Position numbers and translations under genes: made by a program. A stretch of DNA of 64,000 nucleotides from Longimicrobiales bacterium (GTDB lineage Bacteria; Gemmatimonadota; Gemmatimonadetes; Longimicrobiales; Gaopeijiaceae), in contig OX639991.1 in the NCBI GenBank assembly GCA_951828585.1, positions 3,950,001-4,014,000 on the forward strand, given 5' to 3'. This document shows positions 35,441 through 44,935 of the stretch, one piece after another (the stretch's first letter is position 1; every line of letters begins with the position of its first letter). The notes beneath the pieces are model-generated. The model saw only the letters and a list, made by a program, of their open reading frames with translations. It did no database searches and was not told the DNA's origin.

Positions 35441-37185
35441 GGGCCCCTCCCGTCCAGCCCGGGCGGAAGCACGAACGGCCCCAGGTGGGGACCCGGATTG
35501 CTGGTGGCGGCCCGGAGCAGCAGGGTGAGCCAGTCGCGCAGCTCCTCGGGGAGCACCACCGCGTCCACGAACCCGCGGGCCGCCGCGAAGGTGGCGTCCA
35601 GCTGGCGGTCGTAGTCGGCCTGGACTTCAACCATGACGGCCTGCATCTCCCCGTCGGGAGCCTCTCCCGCGGCCCTGAGCCGGTCGAGTTCGCCGCCGAA
35701 GAGCGCCATGACCGCGCTGGCCCCCTCCATGACCCCCATCCGCCCGGTGGGCAGCGTGAGGATGAAGTCGGGGTCGAAGCCCTGCCCCGCCATGGCGTAG
35801 TAGCCCGCCCCGGAGGCGTGGTTCAGCGTGACGACCAGCTTGGGAACGACTGCCGTGGCCATGGCCTCGACGAAGCGTGCCCCGGCCCGGATGATCCCGT
35901 TCTGTTCGGCCTCGGGGCCGACCATGAAGCCGGAGACGTCCTGCACGAACAGGATCGGGGTCCCCTGCCGGTTCATGGCATCGATGAAGAAGGCGGCCTT
36001 CTCGGCCGACTCGGCGTAGACGATGCCGCCCAGCCGGGGAGGGCCTCCGCGCGGGTCCGTGACCATGCCGCGCCGATTCGCGATGACGGCAACGGGGTGT
36101 CCCGACAGCGTTCCCGTGCCGCAGATCAGTTCGGCGGCGTGGTCGGGCTGGAACTCGGAGAGGCCGCCGCCGTCCAGCAGGACCTCGAGAACGGCGTCCA
36201 TGTCGTACGGGTGGCGGTGGTCGTCGGGGAGCAGTTCGTAGAGGGCGGCGACGGGTCGGGTGGGGGGGGTGGAGGCGGTTGGGGGGGCGGGCCGGGGGGC
36301 GGGGGGAAGGCCCGCCACCAGCTCCCTCAACCTGGCGACGCACGCCTCGTCGTCGGCGCAGCTGTAGTGGGCCACGCCGCTGACACCGGTGTGGACGGCC
36401 GCACCGCCCAGCTCTTCCCTGTCCACCACCTGCCCGGTAGCCCCCTTCACCAGATTCGGTCCGCCGAGCCCCATGAAGCTCGTCCCCTCCACCATGAGGA
36501 TGACGTCGGAAAGTGCCGGCAGATACGCGCCGCCGGCGATGCAGGGGCCCATGACCGCCGCGAACTGGGGGACACGGAGGTAGCGGCGCATGATGGAGTT
36601 GTAGTAGAAGATCCGAGCCGCGCCGTACTGGCCCGGAAAGACGCCCCCCTGGTACGGCAGATTGACCCCCGCCGAATCCACGAGATAGATGATGGGGATC
36701 CGGCAGCGCATGGCGATTTCCTGGGCCCGCAGCATCTTCCTGATGGTCTCGGGCCACCAGGAGCCGGCCTTTACGGTGGCGTCGTTGGCCACCACCACGA
36801 CCTCGCGTCCGGACACGACACCCACGCCGGTCACGACGCCGGCGCCGGGGGCCTTTCCTTCGTGAAGGTCGTGTGCAACCAGCAGTCCCACCTCGACCCA
36901 CGTCGCGTCGCGGTCCAGCAGAAGGTGGAGCCGGTCGCGCGCGGTCAGCTTTCCCCGGTCGCGCTGCCGCCGGATCTTCTCCGTGCCGCCACCAAGCCTC
37001 AGGCGGTGGCGCAGCGTCTCGAGCTCCCGGCAGAGCTCGGCAAGCCGACCATTGGGACGGGAAGAATCGTCCCCTGCTGGCTGCTCCGGTGGGCTAATAG
37101 GGATCCTCCCGTTCGGCGAACCAGTCACGGATGTACTCGATCGCTTCGGTGGTCGAAGTGCCGGGCCCGAAGACGCGTCCGACAC
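35437..37185 (-). CDS. Acyl-CoA carboxylase carboxyltransferase (beta) subunit
   Basis: Transfers the carboxyl group from biotin to an acyl-CoA, as in methylcrotonyl-, geranyl- or propionyl-CoA carboxylase. It has the two-crotonase layout: N half with [37 protein letters not shown] and [15 protein letters not shown] half with [29 protein letters not shown] and [14 protein letters not shown] Pro-rich linker (residues about 298-318) joins the halves. The first 40 residues overlap the B12-domain gene, so the start is probably internal (a GTG at 37128 is one option). No biotin carboxylase subunit is in the window. Confidence 0.88.
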   Translation of the reverse strand: MSDASSGPALRPPKRSSTSVTGSPNGRIPISPPEQPAGDDSSRPNGRLAELCRELETLRHRLRLGGGTEKIRRQRDRGKLTARDRLHLLLDRDATWVEVGLLVAHDLHEGKAPGAGVVTGVGVVSGREVVVVANDATVKAGSWWPETIRKMLRAQEIAMRCRIPIIYLVDSAGVNLPYQGGVFPGQYGAARIFYYNSIMRRYLRVPQFAAVMGPCIAGGAYLPALSDVILMVEGTSFMGLGGPNLVKGATGQVVDREELGGAAVHTGVSGVAHYSCADDEACVARLRELVAGLPPAPRPAPPTASTPPTRPVAALYELLPDDHRHPYDMDAVLEVLLDGGGLSEFQPDHAAELICGTGTLSGHPVAVIANRRGMVTDPRGGPPRLGGIVYAESAEKAAFFIDAMNRQGTPILFVQDVSGFMVGPEAEQNGIIRAGARFVEAMATAVVPKLVVTLNHASGAGYYAMAGQGFDPDFILTLPTGRMGVMEGASAVMALFGGELDRLRAAGEAPDGEMQAVMVEVQADYDRQLDATFAAARGFVDAVVLPEELRDWLTLLLRAATSNPGPHLGPFVLPPGLDGRGP

Positions 37186-37513
37186 CGAGATCGGCCAGAA
37201 CCGCCGCGTCGTCGCCGGGGATGATGCCTCCCCCGGTCAGCAACACGTGCTTCAGTCCCTCCCGGTTCAGGAGGTCGCGCACCCTGGGGAAGAGCGTCAT
37301 GTGGGCACCTGACAGCACGGACATGGCCACCACGTCCACATCTTCCTGGACCGCGGCCGCAACCACCATTTCGGGCGTCTGGTGCAGCCCGGTGTATATG
37401 ACCTCGAAACCGGCGTCCCGGAAGGCCGCGGCGATCACCTTGGCTCCCCGGTCGTGTCCGTCCAGGCCCGGCTTCGCGACCAGGATTCGGACCCTCCTGT
37501 CGGGAAATGACAT
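37094..37513 (-). CDS. Cobalamin-binding domain protein (methylmalonyl-CoA mutase C-terminal type)
   Basis: 139 residues forming one B12-binding Rossmann domain. It has the base-off cobalamin motif in [23 protein letters not shown] (DxHxxG with the cobalt-ligand His in DGHDRG), then [15 protein letters not shown] and [15 protein letters not shown]. It is the size of stand-alone mutase small subunits that pair with a separate catalytic subunit. None is nearby, so the partner must be encoded elsewhere. It overlaps the carboxyltransferase frame by up to 92 bases, consistent with propionyl-CoA-type metabolism. Confidence 0.88.
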   Translation of the reverse strand: MSFPDRRVRILVAKPGLDGHDRGAKVIAAAFRDAGFEVIYTGLHQTPEMVVAAAVQEDVDVVAMSVLSGAHMTLFPRVRDLLNREGLKHVLLTGGGIIPGDDAAVLADLGVGRVFGPGTSTTEAIEYIRDWFAEREDPY

Positions 37514-37594
37514 TCAATCTCCTGGATCGGAGCGGGGTGGTGGGGTGGAATGCTACAAAATAAGGCAATCCCCCGTCTCGCGGGCGGCACCCCT

Positions 37595-37843
37595 GGCAGC
37601 CCTTGGACAAGATCCCCCCGGCATTCGAGCGGCGATGCATCCGGGCTGGGCGCTTGCTGTACCGGTTCACGATGTAAGGACAACGTTACATTTTGTCAAT
37701 CACAGTATACATTCGATGGCTCCAAGGCTTCGCTCTGCGTTGCTCCTCGGGCGAATAGCCCTGCTATTCACCTCTCGTCGCGCCTTGCCAGCCCGGCGCT
37801 TCACCGCTCTCGGTGCTCGGGCGGCTTTGTCCACGGACTGCTG
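37595..37843 (-). repeat. Dispersed structured repeat, long form, copy D
   Basis: About 249 bp in the opposite orientation to copies A-C. Ends read GGCAGCCCTTGGACAAG and CTTTGTCCACGGACTGCT. It has the hairpin GAATAGC with loop AGG (reverse strand) and an AT-rich block at 37671-37715 containing AACGTTACATTTTGTCAATC and GTATACATT. The IS target is intact and unoccupied. Confidence 0.88.
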
Positions 37844-37901
37844 GGCGAACCACGCCGGCGTAACGGGGTGGAGCGCCCCACCCAACATCCCGTTGAGCTT
37901 G

Positions 37902-38609
37902 CTACACCACCTCTCCGCCGACCGGGCTCACGCCCTCTCCCACAACCTGTCCGTCGAAGAGGTGGATGGCGCGATCCGCGGCGTTCACGTACCTCGGATC
38001 ATGGGTAACCATGCAGATCGTGGCGCCGTCTGCGTGGAGTTCGCCGAGGAGGTTCATGACGCCTTGCCCATTGCTGGAATCCAGGTTTCCCGTGGGCTCG
38101 TCGGCCAGCAGGATAAAGGGGGTACCGACAATGGCGCGGGCCACGGCGACCCTCTGTTGCTGGCCTCCGGACAGCTGCGACGGGTAGTGGTTCACCCTGT
38201 GAGCCATCCCGACACGCTCCAGGGATTGCAGTACGCGCTCCTTCCGCTCCTTTCCCGGCATATCCCGGTAGGTCAGGGGAAGCTCGACATTCTCGAAGAC
38301 CGTGAGGTCGCCGATCAGATTGAAGGCCTGGAAGATGAAGCCGATGGACCGGTTTCGAATCTCCGCCCGCCGGGATGGAGAGAGTCCGTCCACCGGCTCG
38401 CCATTCAGCAGGTACACGCCCTCCGTTGGCGAATCGAGCAACCCGAGAATGGACAGAAGCGTCGTCTTGCCGCACCCGGAGGGGCCCGCGATGGAGACGA
38501 ATTCACCCGTCTTGACTTCCAGGGTGACATTGGAGAGTGCGTGGGTCTCGACCTCGTGGGTGTGGAACACCTTGCCGAGCCTATCGAGCATGATCAGGTG
38601 CTTTTCCAT
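37902..38609 (-). CDS. LolD/MacB-type ABC transporter ATPase
   Basis: 235 residues from the ATG at 38607-38609, which has GGAGGGGGCCGGA upstream; a longer frame to 38897 is non-coding leader. It has Walker A (GPSGCGKTTLL), the Q-loop (FIFQAFNLIGDLT), the signature LSGGQQQRVAVARAI, Walker B with LLADEPTGNLD, and the H-loop MVTHDPRY. This class powers MacB-like or lipoprotein-release permeases. No permease gene is adjacent; repeat D lies downstream instead, so the rest of the transporter is missing or encoded elsewhere. Confidence 0.9.
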   Translation of the reverse strand: MEKHLIMLDRLGKVFHTHEVETHALSNVTLEVKTGEFVSIAGPSGCGKTTLLSILGLLDSPTEGVYLLNGEPVDGLSPSRRAEIRNRSIGFIFQAFNLIGDLTVFENVELPLTYRDMPGKERKERVLQSLERVGMAHRVNHYPSQLSGGQQQRVAVARAIVGTPFILLADEPTGNLDSSNGQGVMNLLGELHADGATICMVTHDPRYVNAADRAIHLFDGQVVGEGVSPVGGEVV

Positions 38610-38966
38610 TCCGGCCCCCTCCTTGTGGATTCGCTGATGACGAGCTGAATCGATGTCCGTGACAATGCGACAATCTGAGGCATCCCGACACCGATGGGCA
38701 GGTCCCGAACGACCTCCCGGGACAGTGATACACCGTGACTCGCGCGAGTTTCCCTGACCGGGGATTCGGGCACGCTGCAGCGAAGCGTTGCCGGGACGGG
38801 GTCTCCACGGTGTCCTCGTACCAGCGGGACAAAGGCTCCGGCCGGAGAAGCGTGCCACGATGGTGGTCATGTGTTTATAGTGTTGTACTACAATCACTTA
38901 CTGTGCATCGTGGAGACACTTCATCGAGCACTGCAGTGACCGGTTCCGGGACGGGCATGTGCGGCT
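38610..38966. promoter_or_regulatory. Divergent intergenic region with an operator-like dyad
   Basis: About 350 bases between the LolD-type gene and murB. The only AT-rich part (38868-38905) holds AGTGTTGTACTACAATCACT at about 38879-38898, a near-perfect dyad (AGTG-TTGTA / TACAA-TCACT). This resembles operators of GntR- or PadR-type repressors, which often control MacB-like transporters. A TACAAT within it could be a -10 element for murB. The call as an operator is inference. Confidence 0.4.
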
Positions 38967-40022
38967 TTGGACAACCGATGGAGCTACTATGGGAGTTGCC
39001 GCGGGGCAACTTGGAGGCGAGACTTCAAGCTGATCCCCCGCTCAACGCCACTTTCCCCGGCCATCCACCCGGTGAAGCACCCGGAACCGTCGCTCCTCGA
39101 CCACTACGCCGCATCCGTCGACCCCGATCGGGTTCACCGCGGCATCCCGCTGGCGCCACTGACCACCTTCAGGATCGGGGGCCCGGCAGACCTGTTCTAT
39201 CGGGCCCGCTCAGCAGAAGAGCTCCAACGGGCCGTTGCCCGCGCGCGGCAACTGGAGATTCCATGTTTCGTGCTCGGGCGCGGCGCGAACATACTGGTGG
39301 GGGACCGGGGATTCCGCGGCGTCGTGGTGAAGTGTGACATCTCCGGCGTGGAGTTCTTCCCGGAGGGGCGGGTGCGGGCCGGTGCCGGCGTGGACACCTT
39401 CCCCGACCTGATCAATGCGACGGTGGCGCGCGGGCTGGGGGGCATCCACCACTTCGTGGGGATACCCAGCACGGTCGGAGGAGCGGTGTGGCAGAACCTC
39501 CATTTCCTTTCGCCCGCCCCCGCGCGGGAGCGCACGATGTTCTGGGAAGAGGTCATGGAAGGTGCAACGATCCTGACCCCGGCGGGGGAGATACGGGAGG
39601 TCGACACCGCGTATTTTCGCTTCGGATACGACTACAGCGTCATTCACGACAGCGGCGACCTGGTGCTGGACGTCTCGCTGAAGCTACATCCCACTCCGGT
39701 CGAGGAACTGCGCAGGGTCGTGCGCGAGAACCTGGCCTGGCGGGACACGCGTCACCCCGACCTGTGGCTGTATCCCTGCGTGGGATCCATCTTCAAGAAG
39801 ATCGAGGGGATCGGCGCGGGCCGCCTCATTGACGAATGCGGCCTGAAGGGGTACGTGCGGGGCGCCGCGGAGATCTTCCACAAGCACGCCAACATCATCG
39901 TGAACCTGGGCGGAGCGACGGCGGCCGAGGTCCTGGAACTCATTGAACTGGCCCGCTCGACCGTGGAGCGGGAAACGGGCTACGAACTCGCGACCGAAAT
40001 CTGCTTCGTGGGAGAATTCTGA
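38967..40022 (+). CDS. murB: UDP-N-acetylenolpyruvoylglucosamine reductase
   Basis: FAD enzyme that reduces UDP-GlcNAc-enolpyruvate to UDP-MurNAc in peptidoglycan synthesis. The frame opens at a TTG (38967); a GTG at 39072 (VKHPEPSLL) is an equally good start and gives the usual N-terminus. Motifs are APLTTFRIGGPADLFY, VLGRGANILVGDRGFRGVVV, FVGIPSTVGGAVWQN, FGYDYSVIHD, the serine in YPCVGSIFKKI, and the C-terminal HANIIVNLGGATAAEV with LATEICFVG (catalytic Glu region). No other mur gene is adjacent. It converges on the MATE pump gene. Confidence 0.93.
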   Translation: MDNRWSYYGSCRGATWRRDFKLIPRSTPLSPAIHPVKHPEPSLLDHYAASVDPDRVHRGIPLAPLTTFRIGGPADLFYRARSAEELQRAVARARQLEIPCFVLGRGANILVGDRGFRGVVVKCDISGVEFFPEGRVRAGAGVDTFPDLINATVARGLGGIHHFVGIPSTVGGAVWQNLHFLSPAPARERTMFWEEVMEGATILTPAGEIREVDTAYFRFGYDYSVIHDSGDLVLDVSLKLHPTPVEELRRVVRENLAWRDTRHPDLWLYPCVGSIFKKIEGIGAGRLIDECGLKGYVRGAAEIFHKHANIIVNLGGATAAEVLELIELARSTVERETGYELATEICFVGEF

Positions 40023-40115
40023 CCGCGCCCGCACACGGCTGAACCCGACGCCGCGTCACGCATTCCTCGCCGGCCCCGTCCAGCCGGGGTTCCTGGCTCC
40101 GGCCGACCTAACGCG

Positions 40116-41513
40116 TCATCCGCCGTGCGTCAGCGAGAAGCGCTCGAGCGGTCTGCGCAGGCGAATCCACATCCGTCCCAGGAGCAGGACGGCGACCGCA
40201 CCCAGCCCGGCCGCCAGTCCCCACCACAGACCCTTCGGTCCCATGTCGACCCGGAAGCCCAGCCACAGGCTCAGCGGCATCCCGAAGAGCCAGAACCCCA
40301 GCATGTTGTAGATCATTGGGCGCATCGTGTCGGCAACGCCGCGCAGTGCGCCAGTGCACACCACCTGCAGGCCGTCGAAGAGCTGGAACATGCCGGCGAC
40401 CGGAATGAGAGCCGCGGCCACTGCCGCGACCCGGGTCTCCGTGGTAAACTGGTCCGCCAGGACCCTGGGCAGACCAAGGAAGACCGCCGCGGTGGCCGCC
40501 ATGACCAGACAGCAGACCACCACCGCCCCTCCCGCCGACCGTCGCGCGGCGGCCGAATCGCCGCGCCCCACCGCCCTGCCCACGAGGATCGCGGCCGCCT
40601 GCGAGATGCCGAGCGGGATCATGAAGGCGAAGGCGGCCAGGTTGAGGGCGATCTGGTGGCCCGCGATCGCCACGGTTCCCAGCCATCCCATCAGAATCCC
40701 GATCGCACCGAAGGCGCCGAATTCCAGGAAGAGCTGGAGACCGATCGGCGACCCCAGACGTACGATCCGCTTCAACGGTCCCGGGGCGAAGAGGTCGCGA
40801 CGCACGCGCCGCAAGTAGGGGGTCAGCACACGCCAACCCAGCGCGAGCGAGCACAGCCACATGAACCACCGGGAAATCGCGGTGGCCCAACCGGATCCCA
40901 CCGCGCCGAGTTCCGGTAGTCCCAGGTTGCCGAAGATGAGGATCCAGTTGAGGAATGCGTTCAGGACGTTGGCCAGCAGAATCGTCCAGACCACCGGAGC
41001 CACCCTGCCAACCGCCTGCAGAACCTGGCGAAAGACGATGAAACCGTAGAACGGCAACATGCCCGGGATCTGGGTGCGGGCGTACGCGGCGGCGACCGGC
41101 ACCACCTCCTCCGGCTGGTTCAGAAGGACGAACACCGGTTCCGCCACGGCCAACAGTACGGAGGCCGCGACGGCGATCGCGACGCTCAGGACCAGACCGC
41201 GCTGGATGGCGACTTCGATCGCGTCCCGGTCTCCCGCCCCGAAGGCCTGCGACACCAGCGGGTCGAGGGCGATGAGAAGCCCCATGCCGAAGACTGCCAC
41301 GCTGAAGAAATAGAGATTGCCGAGCGTGACGGCGCCCAGCTGCGCCGCGTCGACCCGACCCACCATGGCCGTGTCCACCAACCCCTGGGCCACGAGGCCC
41401 ATCTGCACGACCGCCACGGGAAGGGCCAGCGCGACGAGGGCGCGAAGTTCCACGACCCGGGGTCGGAAGGCGGAGAGGCGGGCCCGCGGGACGGCCGCGG
41501 CGGAAGAGGACAA
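40116..41513 (-). CDS. MATE-family efflux transporter
   Basis: Multidrug or metabolite efflux coupled to Na+ or H+ at the inner membrane. 465 residues with about twelve hydrophobic helices in two repeats. It starts with a polar leader, followed by ALVALALPVAVVQMGLVAQGLVDTAMVGRVDA, the typical first-helix sequence, and contains FGMGLLIALDPLVSQAFGAGD and the equivalent second-half segment GISQAAAILVGRAVGRGD. It is adjacent to the sensor kinase gene (1 base apart), so it may be the last gene of the signalling operon that starts at 46090. Confidence 0.92.
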   Translation of the reverse strand: MSSSAAAVPRARLSAFRPRVVELRALVALALPVAVVQMGLVAQGLVDTAMVGRVDAAQLGAVTLGNLYFFSVAVFGMGLLIALDPLVSQAFGAGDRDAIEVAIQRGLVLSVAIAVAASVLLAVAEPVFVLLNQPEEVVPVAAAYARTQIPGMLPFYGFIVFRQVLQAVGRVAPVVWTILLANVLNAFLNWILIFGNLGLPELGAVGSGWATAISRWFMWLCSLALGWRVLTPYLRRVRRDLFAPGPLKRIVRLGSPIGLQLFLEFGAFGAIGILMGWLGTVAIAGHQIALNLAAFAFMIPLGISQAAAILVGRAVGRGDSAAARRSAGGAVVVCCLVMAATAAVFLGLPRVLADQFTTETRVAAVAAALIPVAGMFQLFDGLQVVCTGALRGVADTMRPMIYNMLGFWLFGMPLSLWLGFRVDMGPKGLWWGLAAGLGAVAVLLLGRMWIRLRRPLERFSLTHGG

Positions 41514-43736
41514 TCAGGACTGCGCCGTTACCGGCTCGTAGCTCTTGCGGGGCAGCGTGATCCTGAATTCGGTACCCTCCCCGACTTCGGTCTTGACCTC
41601 GATCTTGCCGCCGTGTTCCTGAATGATCTCATGGGAGATCGAGAGACCGAGTCCCGTTCCCTGGGTCCCCGACTTGGTGGTGAAGAAGGGATCGAAGATC
41701 TTTCGCAGGACCTCATCCGGCATACCGGTGCCGTTGTCACGGACGGTCACGCACACATCCTGCTCACGTCCGTCCGTGCCGACGGTCACCTGGGGCAGGA
41801 AGGTGTTGTCCTCCTTGCGTCCACGGGCCTGGGTGGCGTGGCAGGCGTTGGTGATGATGTTCAGGAAGACCCGGCTCAGATCGCGGGCGATCCCGTCGAC
41901 CGTGCCCGCGTCCTTGTCGTACTGGTGGATCATGTCGACGTTGAAGGTGGAGTCCGTGCCGCGTATCCCGTGGTATGCCAGTTTGGCGTACTCCTGGACC
42001 ATCAGGTTGATGTCGATGGACTCCACTTCTCCCGCCTCGTCGCGGGAGTGCGCCAGCATACCCTCGACGATGCGGTTGGCGCGCTGCCCGTGCTCGTTCA
42101 CCTTGACCACGTTGGTGTTGAGGTCCCCCAGGATCTCGTCGAGGTACTCCTGGTCCAGATCGCCGTCGCCGTTGGTGGCCTCTTCAAGCTCCTCCTTCAG
42201 TTCCTCGATGAGCTCCGACGACAGCGCGGCAAAGTTGTTGATGAAGTTGAGCGGGTTCCGGATCTCGTGCGCGATGCCCGCGGTCAGGGCACCCAGCGAT
42301 GCCAGCTTCTCCTGCTTGACCACCTGCTGCTGGGTGCGACGCAGGTTCTCGAGCGTGTCTTCCAGCTTGTCGTTCTTGGCCTGAACCTCGGCCGCCAGCT
42401 TCTCGACCAGGTTGAGGCGCTGTACTTCAACTGCATGCTGGCGGAAGACTTCCAAGGCTCCGGCCATGTCGGTCAGCTCGTCGTCCCCCTCGATTTCCAC
42501 CTGGACATCCAGGTCACCCTTGGACATCTGGCGCGTCGCGCTGGAAAGCCGGCCCATCCTGACCAGCAGTCGCTCGCCGAAGAACTTCCAGGCGACGTAG
42601 GCCATGCCGATGGTCAGGATGGTGATCACCAGCAAGGACCAGAATCCCAGCTGTACGAGGGCGTTGGAGCGCTCGGCCGCACTCTCCGCTGAGCGCTCGG
42701 CCGAACCCACCAGCGTCTCGACGCGGTTGACCAGATCCTCGGCGACCTGCCGGCTGTGCCCGACCAGAGAGTCGGCGTTGGCGATTTCCTCCAGCTCCCC
42801 GGTGCGTGTGGCGAAAACGCCGTCGGGCGCCCCGTGCAGCTCCCTCAGCTCCTGTACCAGCGACTGCAGGCGGGACCTCAGCCGGTAACGGATCTTCTCG
42901 AGCGAGCCGTCAACGTTCTCGAGCGCGGTGTTCACCCGCGCCTGGTGCGCATCCAACTGCACGATGTCGTTCTCGGCCAACGCCCGGTTGATGTATTGGG
43001 TCGCCTCGTTCTGGTAGGCCTTGAAGTTCAGGAGGCCGACATAGTGATCCATCTCCGCGGTGGTCCTTCGCTGGGACATCGGAACGGGAGCGTCGTTCAG
43101 TTCGCGCAGCCCGGTGTACATGAAGAAGTGCTGATCGTCGAGCTCCGGCTCCAGAATCTCGTTCTGCAGCTGAAGGACGAAGCTGGCAAGCTGTTGCTCC
43201 AGCTCTTTGAGACGCGCCTGATGGGCCATCCTGCGCCTCATCGACTGGTCGATCTCCCGGACCATTGCATTCAGGCTGTCGACGAGCGGTGCCACCCTGG
43301 CGCCGACATCACCCCCCGCCTCGGACCGCACGACCTCGTCAACCGCGCTCGTGAGCGCTGATTGCGTGACCGTCACGTCCCTCATCACCGCATCGAGCCG
43401 GGGCAAGTCGACGGCGGTCACCAGCCGGGGCGTCGCCTGGACGAGTTCCGCACTTCTCTCGGAAACGTTGAAGGCTCCCACCAGGGCCGGCATATGGACT
43501 TCCGTGACCTCCCCCTGCCGGTCACTGACGATTGACATAAGCACCAGCGCCATGACGATGGCGCCAACCGTCAGCAGAACTCCACCGCCCAGACCCAGGA
43601 CGATCTGGGTGCCGATTCCCAATCGCCCTCCGGTCCTCTTGCGCACCCAGTCCCCGAGACGGTCGGGCAGACGCTTCAGGACCCAGTTGAAGGCCGAGTG
43701 CAGCCGGTGGTCCAGCGTCCTGGTTCTATCCTTCAT
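41514..43736 (-). CDS. Membrane sensor histidine kinase with long periplasmic coiled coil
   Basis: 740 residues. One membrane helix near residues 40-65 ([23 protein letters not shown]), a periplasmic region of about 290 residues rich in helices, a second helix ([24 protein letters not shown]), HAMP ([17 protein letters not shown]), a coiled coil, then HisKA with [18 protein letters not shown]. The HATPase part shows [14 protein letters not shown] (N box), [13 protein letters not shown] and [20 protein letters not shown]. Its start overlaps the stop of the substrate-binding protein gene (43733-43736). It probably senses that protein and signals to the receiver domain encoded two genes upstream. 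Confidence 0.93.
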   Translation of the reverse strand: MKDRTRTLDHRLHSAFNWVLKRLPDRLGDWVRKRTGGRLGIGTQIVLGLGGGVLLTVGAIVMALVLMSIVSDRQGEVTEVHMPALVGAFNVSERSAELVQATPRLVTAVDLPRLDAVMRDVTVTQSALTSAVDEVVRSEAGGDVGARVAPLVDSLNAMVREIDQSMRRRMAHQARLKELEQQLASFVLQLQNEILEPELDDQHFFMYTGLRELNDAPVPMSQRRTTAEMDHYVGLLNFKAYQNEATQYINRALAENDIVQLDAHQARVNTALENVDGSLEKIRYRLRSRLQSLVQELRELHGAPDGVFATRTGELEEIANADSLVGHSRQVAEDLVNRVETLVGSAERSAESAAERSNALVQLGFWSLLVITILTIGMAYVAWKFFGERLLVRMGRLSSATRQMSKGDLDVQVEIEGDDELTDMAGALEVFRQHAVEVQRLNLVEKLAAEVQAKNDKLEDTLENLRRTQQQVVKQEKLASLGALTAGIAHEIRNPLNFINNFAALSSELIEELKEELEEATNGDGDLDQEYLDEILGDLNTNVVKVNEHGQRANRIVEGMLAHSRDEAGEVESIDINLMVQEYAKLAYHGIRGTDSTFNVDMIHQYDKDAGTVDGIARDLSRVFLNIITNACHATQARGRKEDNTFLPQVTVGTDGREQDVCVTVRDNGTGMPDEVLRKIFDPFFTTKSGTQGTGLGLSISHEIIQEHGGKIEVKTEVGEGTEFRITLPRKSYEPVTAQS

Positions 43737-44935
43737 CGCCGCAACTCGGTTATGGCAACGAAGCGCCCCTGCATTATCTCGGTCAGAAACACCCTGTCCG
43801 AGCCCTGGTTGTCACCGGGTCCGTACTCGATCTCAAACCCCCCGAGATCATAGGGACCGGCATCCACAAGCCATTGAAGGAACGCCTCGCGGGTGGGCGG
43901 TGGCCCCCCTGGTTCGGTCGAGGCGCGCAGGGCTTCCACCACCAGGCGACCGGCCAGATAACCTTCCAGGGAGACGAAGCCGGGCTGGGCTGACGCATCG
44001 ATCTGCCTGATCGCGGCCTGGTAGTCCCTAACCACGGGAATGTCGGTATCGCGCGGGAAGGGCACTACCTGGGTCACCACGACACCATCGCCGTTGCCCC
44101 CGAGTTCATCCAGAAGGCTGTTGCTTCCGACGAAGGAGACATTCAGGTGAATGGCCCGCATGCCGAGCTTCTTGGCCCACAGGATGAACTGGGCTGCTGC
44201 CCGGTATGCGCCTATGGTGATGATCGCCTCGGGGTTGCTCTCGCGGATGTCCAGCAGGGCCCGCTTGACCGCCGCGGTATTGCGGACGTAGGTGCCTTGT
44301 CCGACCAGGGCCAGATCGCGCTTGTTCAGGGCCTGGCGCACGCCGGTCAGACCTGCCTGTCCATAGCTGTCATCCTGATAGAAGATCGCGATGCGGCTGA
44401 ATCCGAGGTCCTCGGTGAGTCTCTTCACCATCTCCTCGGTTTCCTGGGCGTAGGACGCTCGCAGATTGACCACGTAGGGCTGGTCCGTCCCCCTCAGGAG
44501 TCCCGCGCCCGTGAATGCCCCGATGTACGGCACCTGGGCGTCGCTGGCGATCCCCCATGCGAGCCTGGAAGTGGGCGTACCGACCGGGCCGATCAATGCG
44601 AACACGCCGCGGGCGATGAGTTCCCTGGTCATTTCCACCGCGAGTTCGGCCTCGTACCTGTCGTCCCTCGTGACGAGCCGCAGAGCACGGCCGTGGATTC
44701 CCCCGGCCCGGTTGGCTTCCTCGAAGGCGGCACGCACCCCGAGGTTCATGTTGAGCCCCAGTTCGCTGTTCTCCCCGCTCATCACCGCCGACTGGCCGAA
44801 GACGATGGAGTCGGGAAACACACCGTCACCACCCGAACCCTCCTCCTGGCCCCGCACTCCCGGCGCAAACACGGCCGAGGCCAACGCCGCCGCGATGGCG
44901 ATCCCGGAAGCCGCCCGAACCGGGAACATTCTCAA
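43733..44935 (-). CDS. Periplasmic ligand-binding receptor (Peripla_BP_6, branched-chain amino-acid type)
   Basis: 400 residues with a signal peptide (FPVRAASGIAIAAALASAVF). The type I binding fold is clear: IVFGQSAVMSGENSELGLNMNLGVRAAFEEANRAGGIHG, LVTRDDRYEAELAVEM, FALIGPVGTPTSRLAW, IAIFYQDDSYGQAGLTGVR and FVSLEGYLAGRLVVEAL. These are usually ABC-transporter receptors, but no permease or ATPase gene is present. It lies between the phosphatase and the kinase genes with 1- and 4-base junctions. I infer that it is the sensory receptor of the kinase rather than a transport component. Confidence 0.88.
   Translation of the reverse strand: MRMFPVRAASGIAIAAALASAVFAPGVRGQEEGSGGDGVFPDSIVFGQSAVMSGENSELGLNMNLGVRAAFEEANRAGGIHGRALRLVTRDDRYEAELAVEMTRELIARGVFALIGPVGTPTSRLAWGIASDAQVPYIGAFTGAGLLRGTDQPYVVNLRASYAQETEEMVKRLTEDLGFSRIAIFYQDDSYGQAGLTGVRQALNKRDLALVGQGTYVRNTAAVKRALLDIRESNPEAIITIGAYRAAAQFILWAKKLGMRAIHLNVSFVGSNSLLDELGGNGDGVVVTQVVPFPRDTDIPVVRDYQAAIRQIDASAQPGFVSLEGYLAGRLVVEALRASTEPGGPPPTREAFLQWLVDAGPYDLGGFEIEYGPGDNQGSDRVFLTEIMQGRFVAITELRR

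Noticed and set aside
35311-37224. 637-residue open frame on the plus strand
   Set aside because: Antisense to the carboxyltransferase gene; Gly/His/Arg-rich without motifs.
43733-44935. Receptor gene considered as part of an amino-acid ABC transporter
   Set aside because: No permease or ATPase genes within the locus, and it is tightly embedded between phosphatase and kinase genes.
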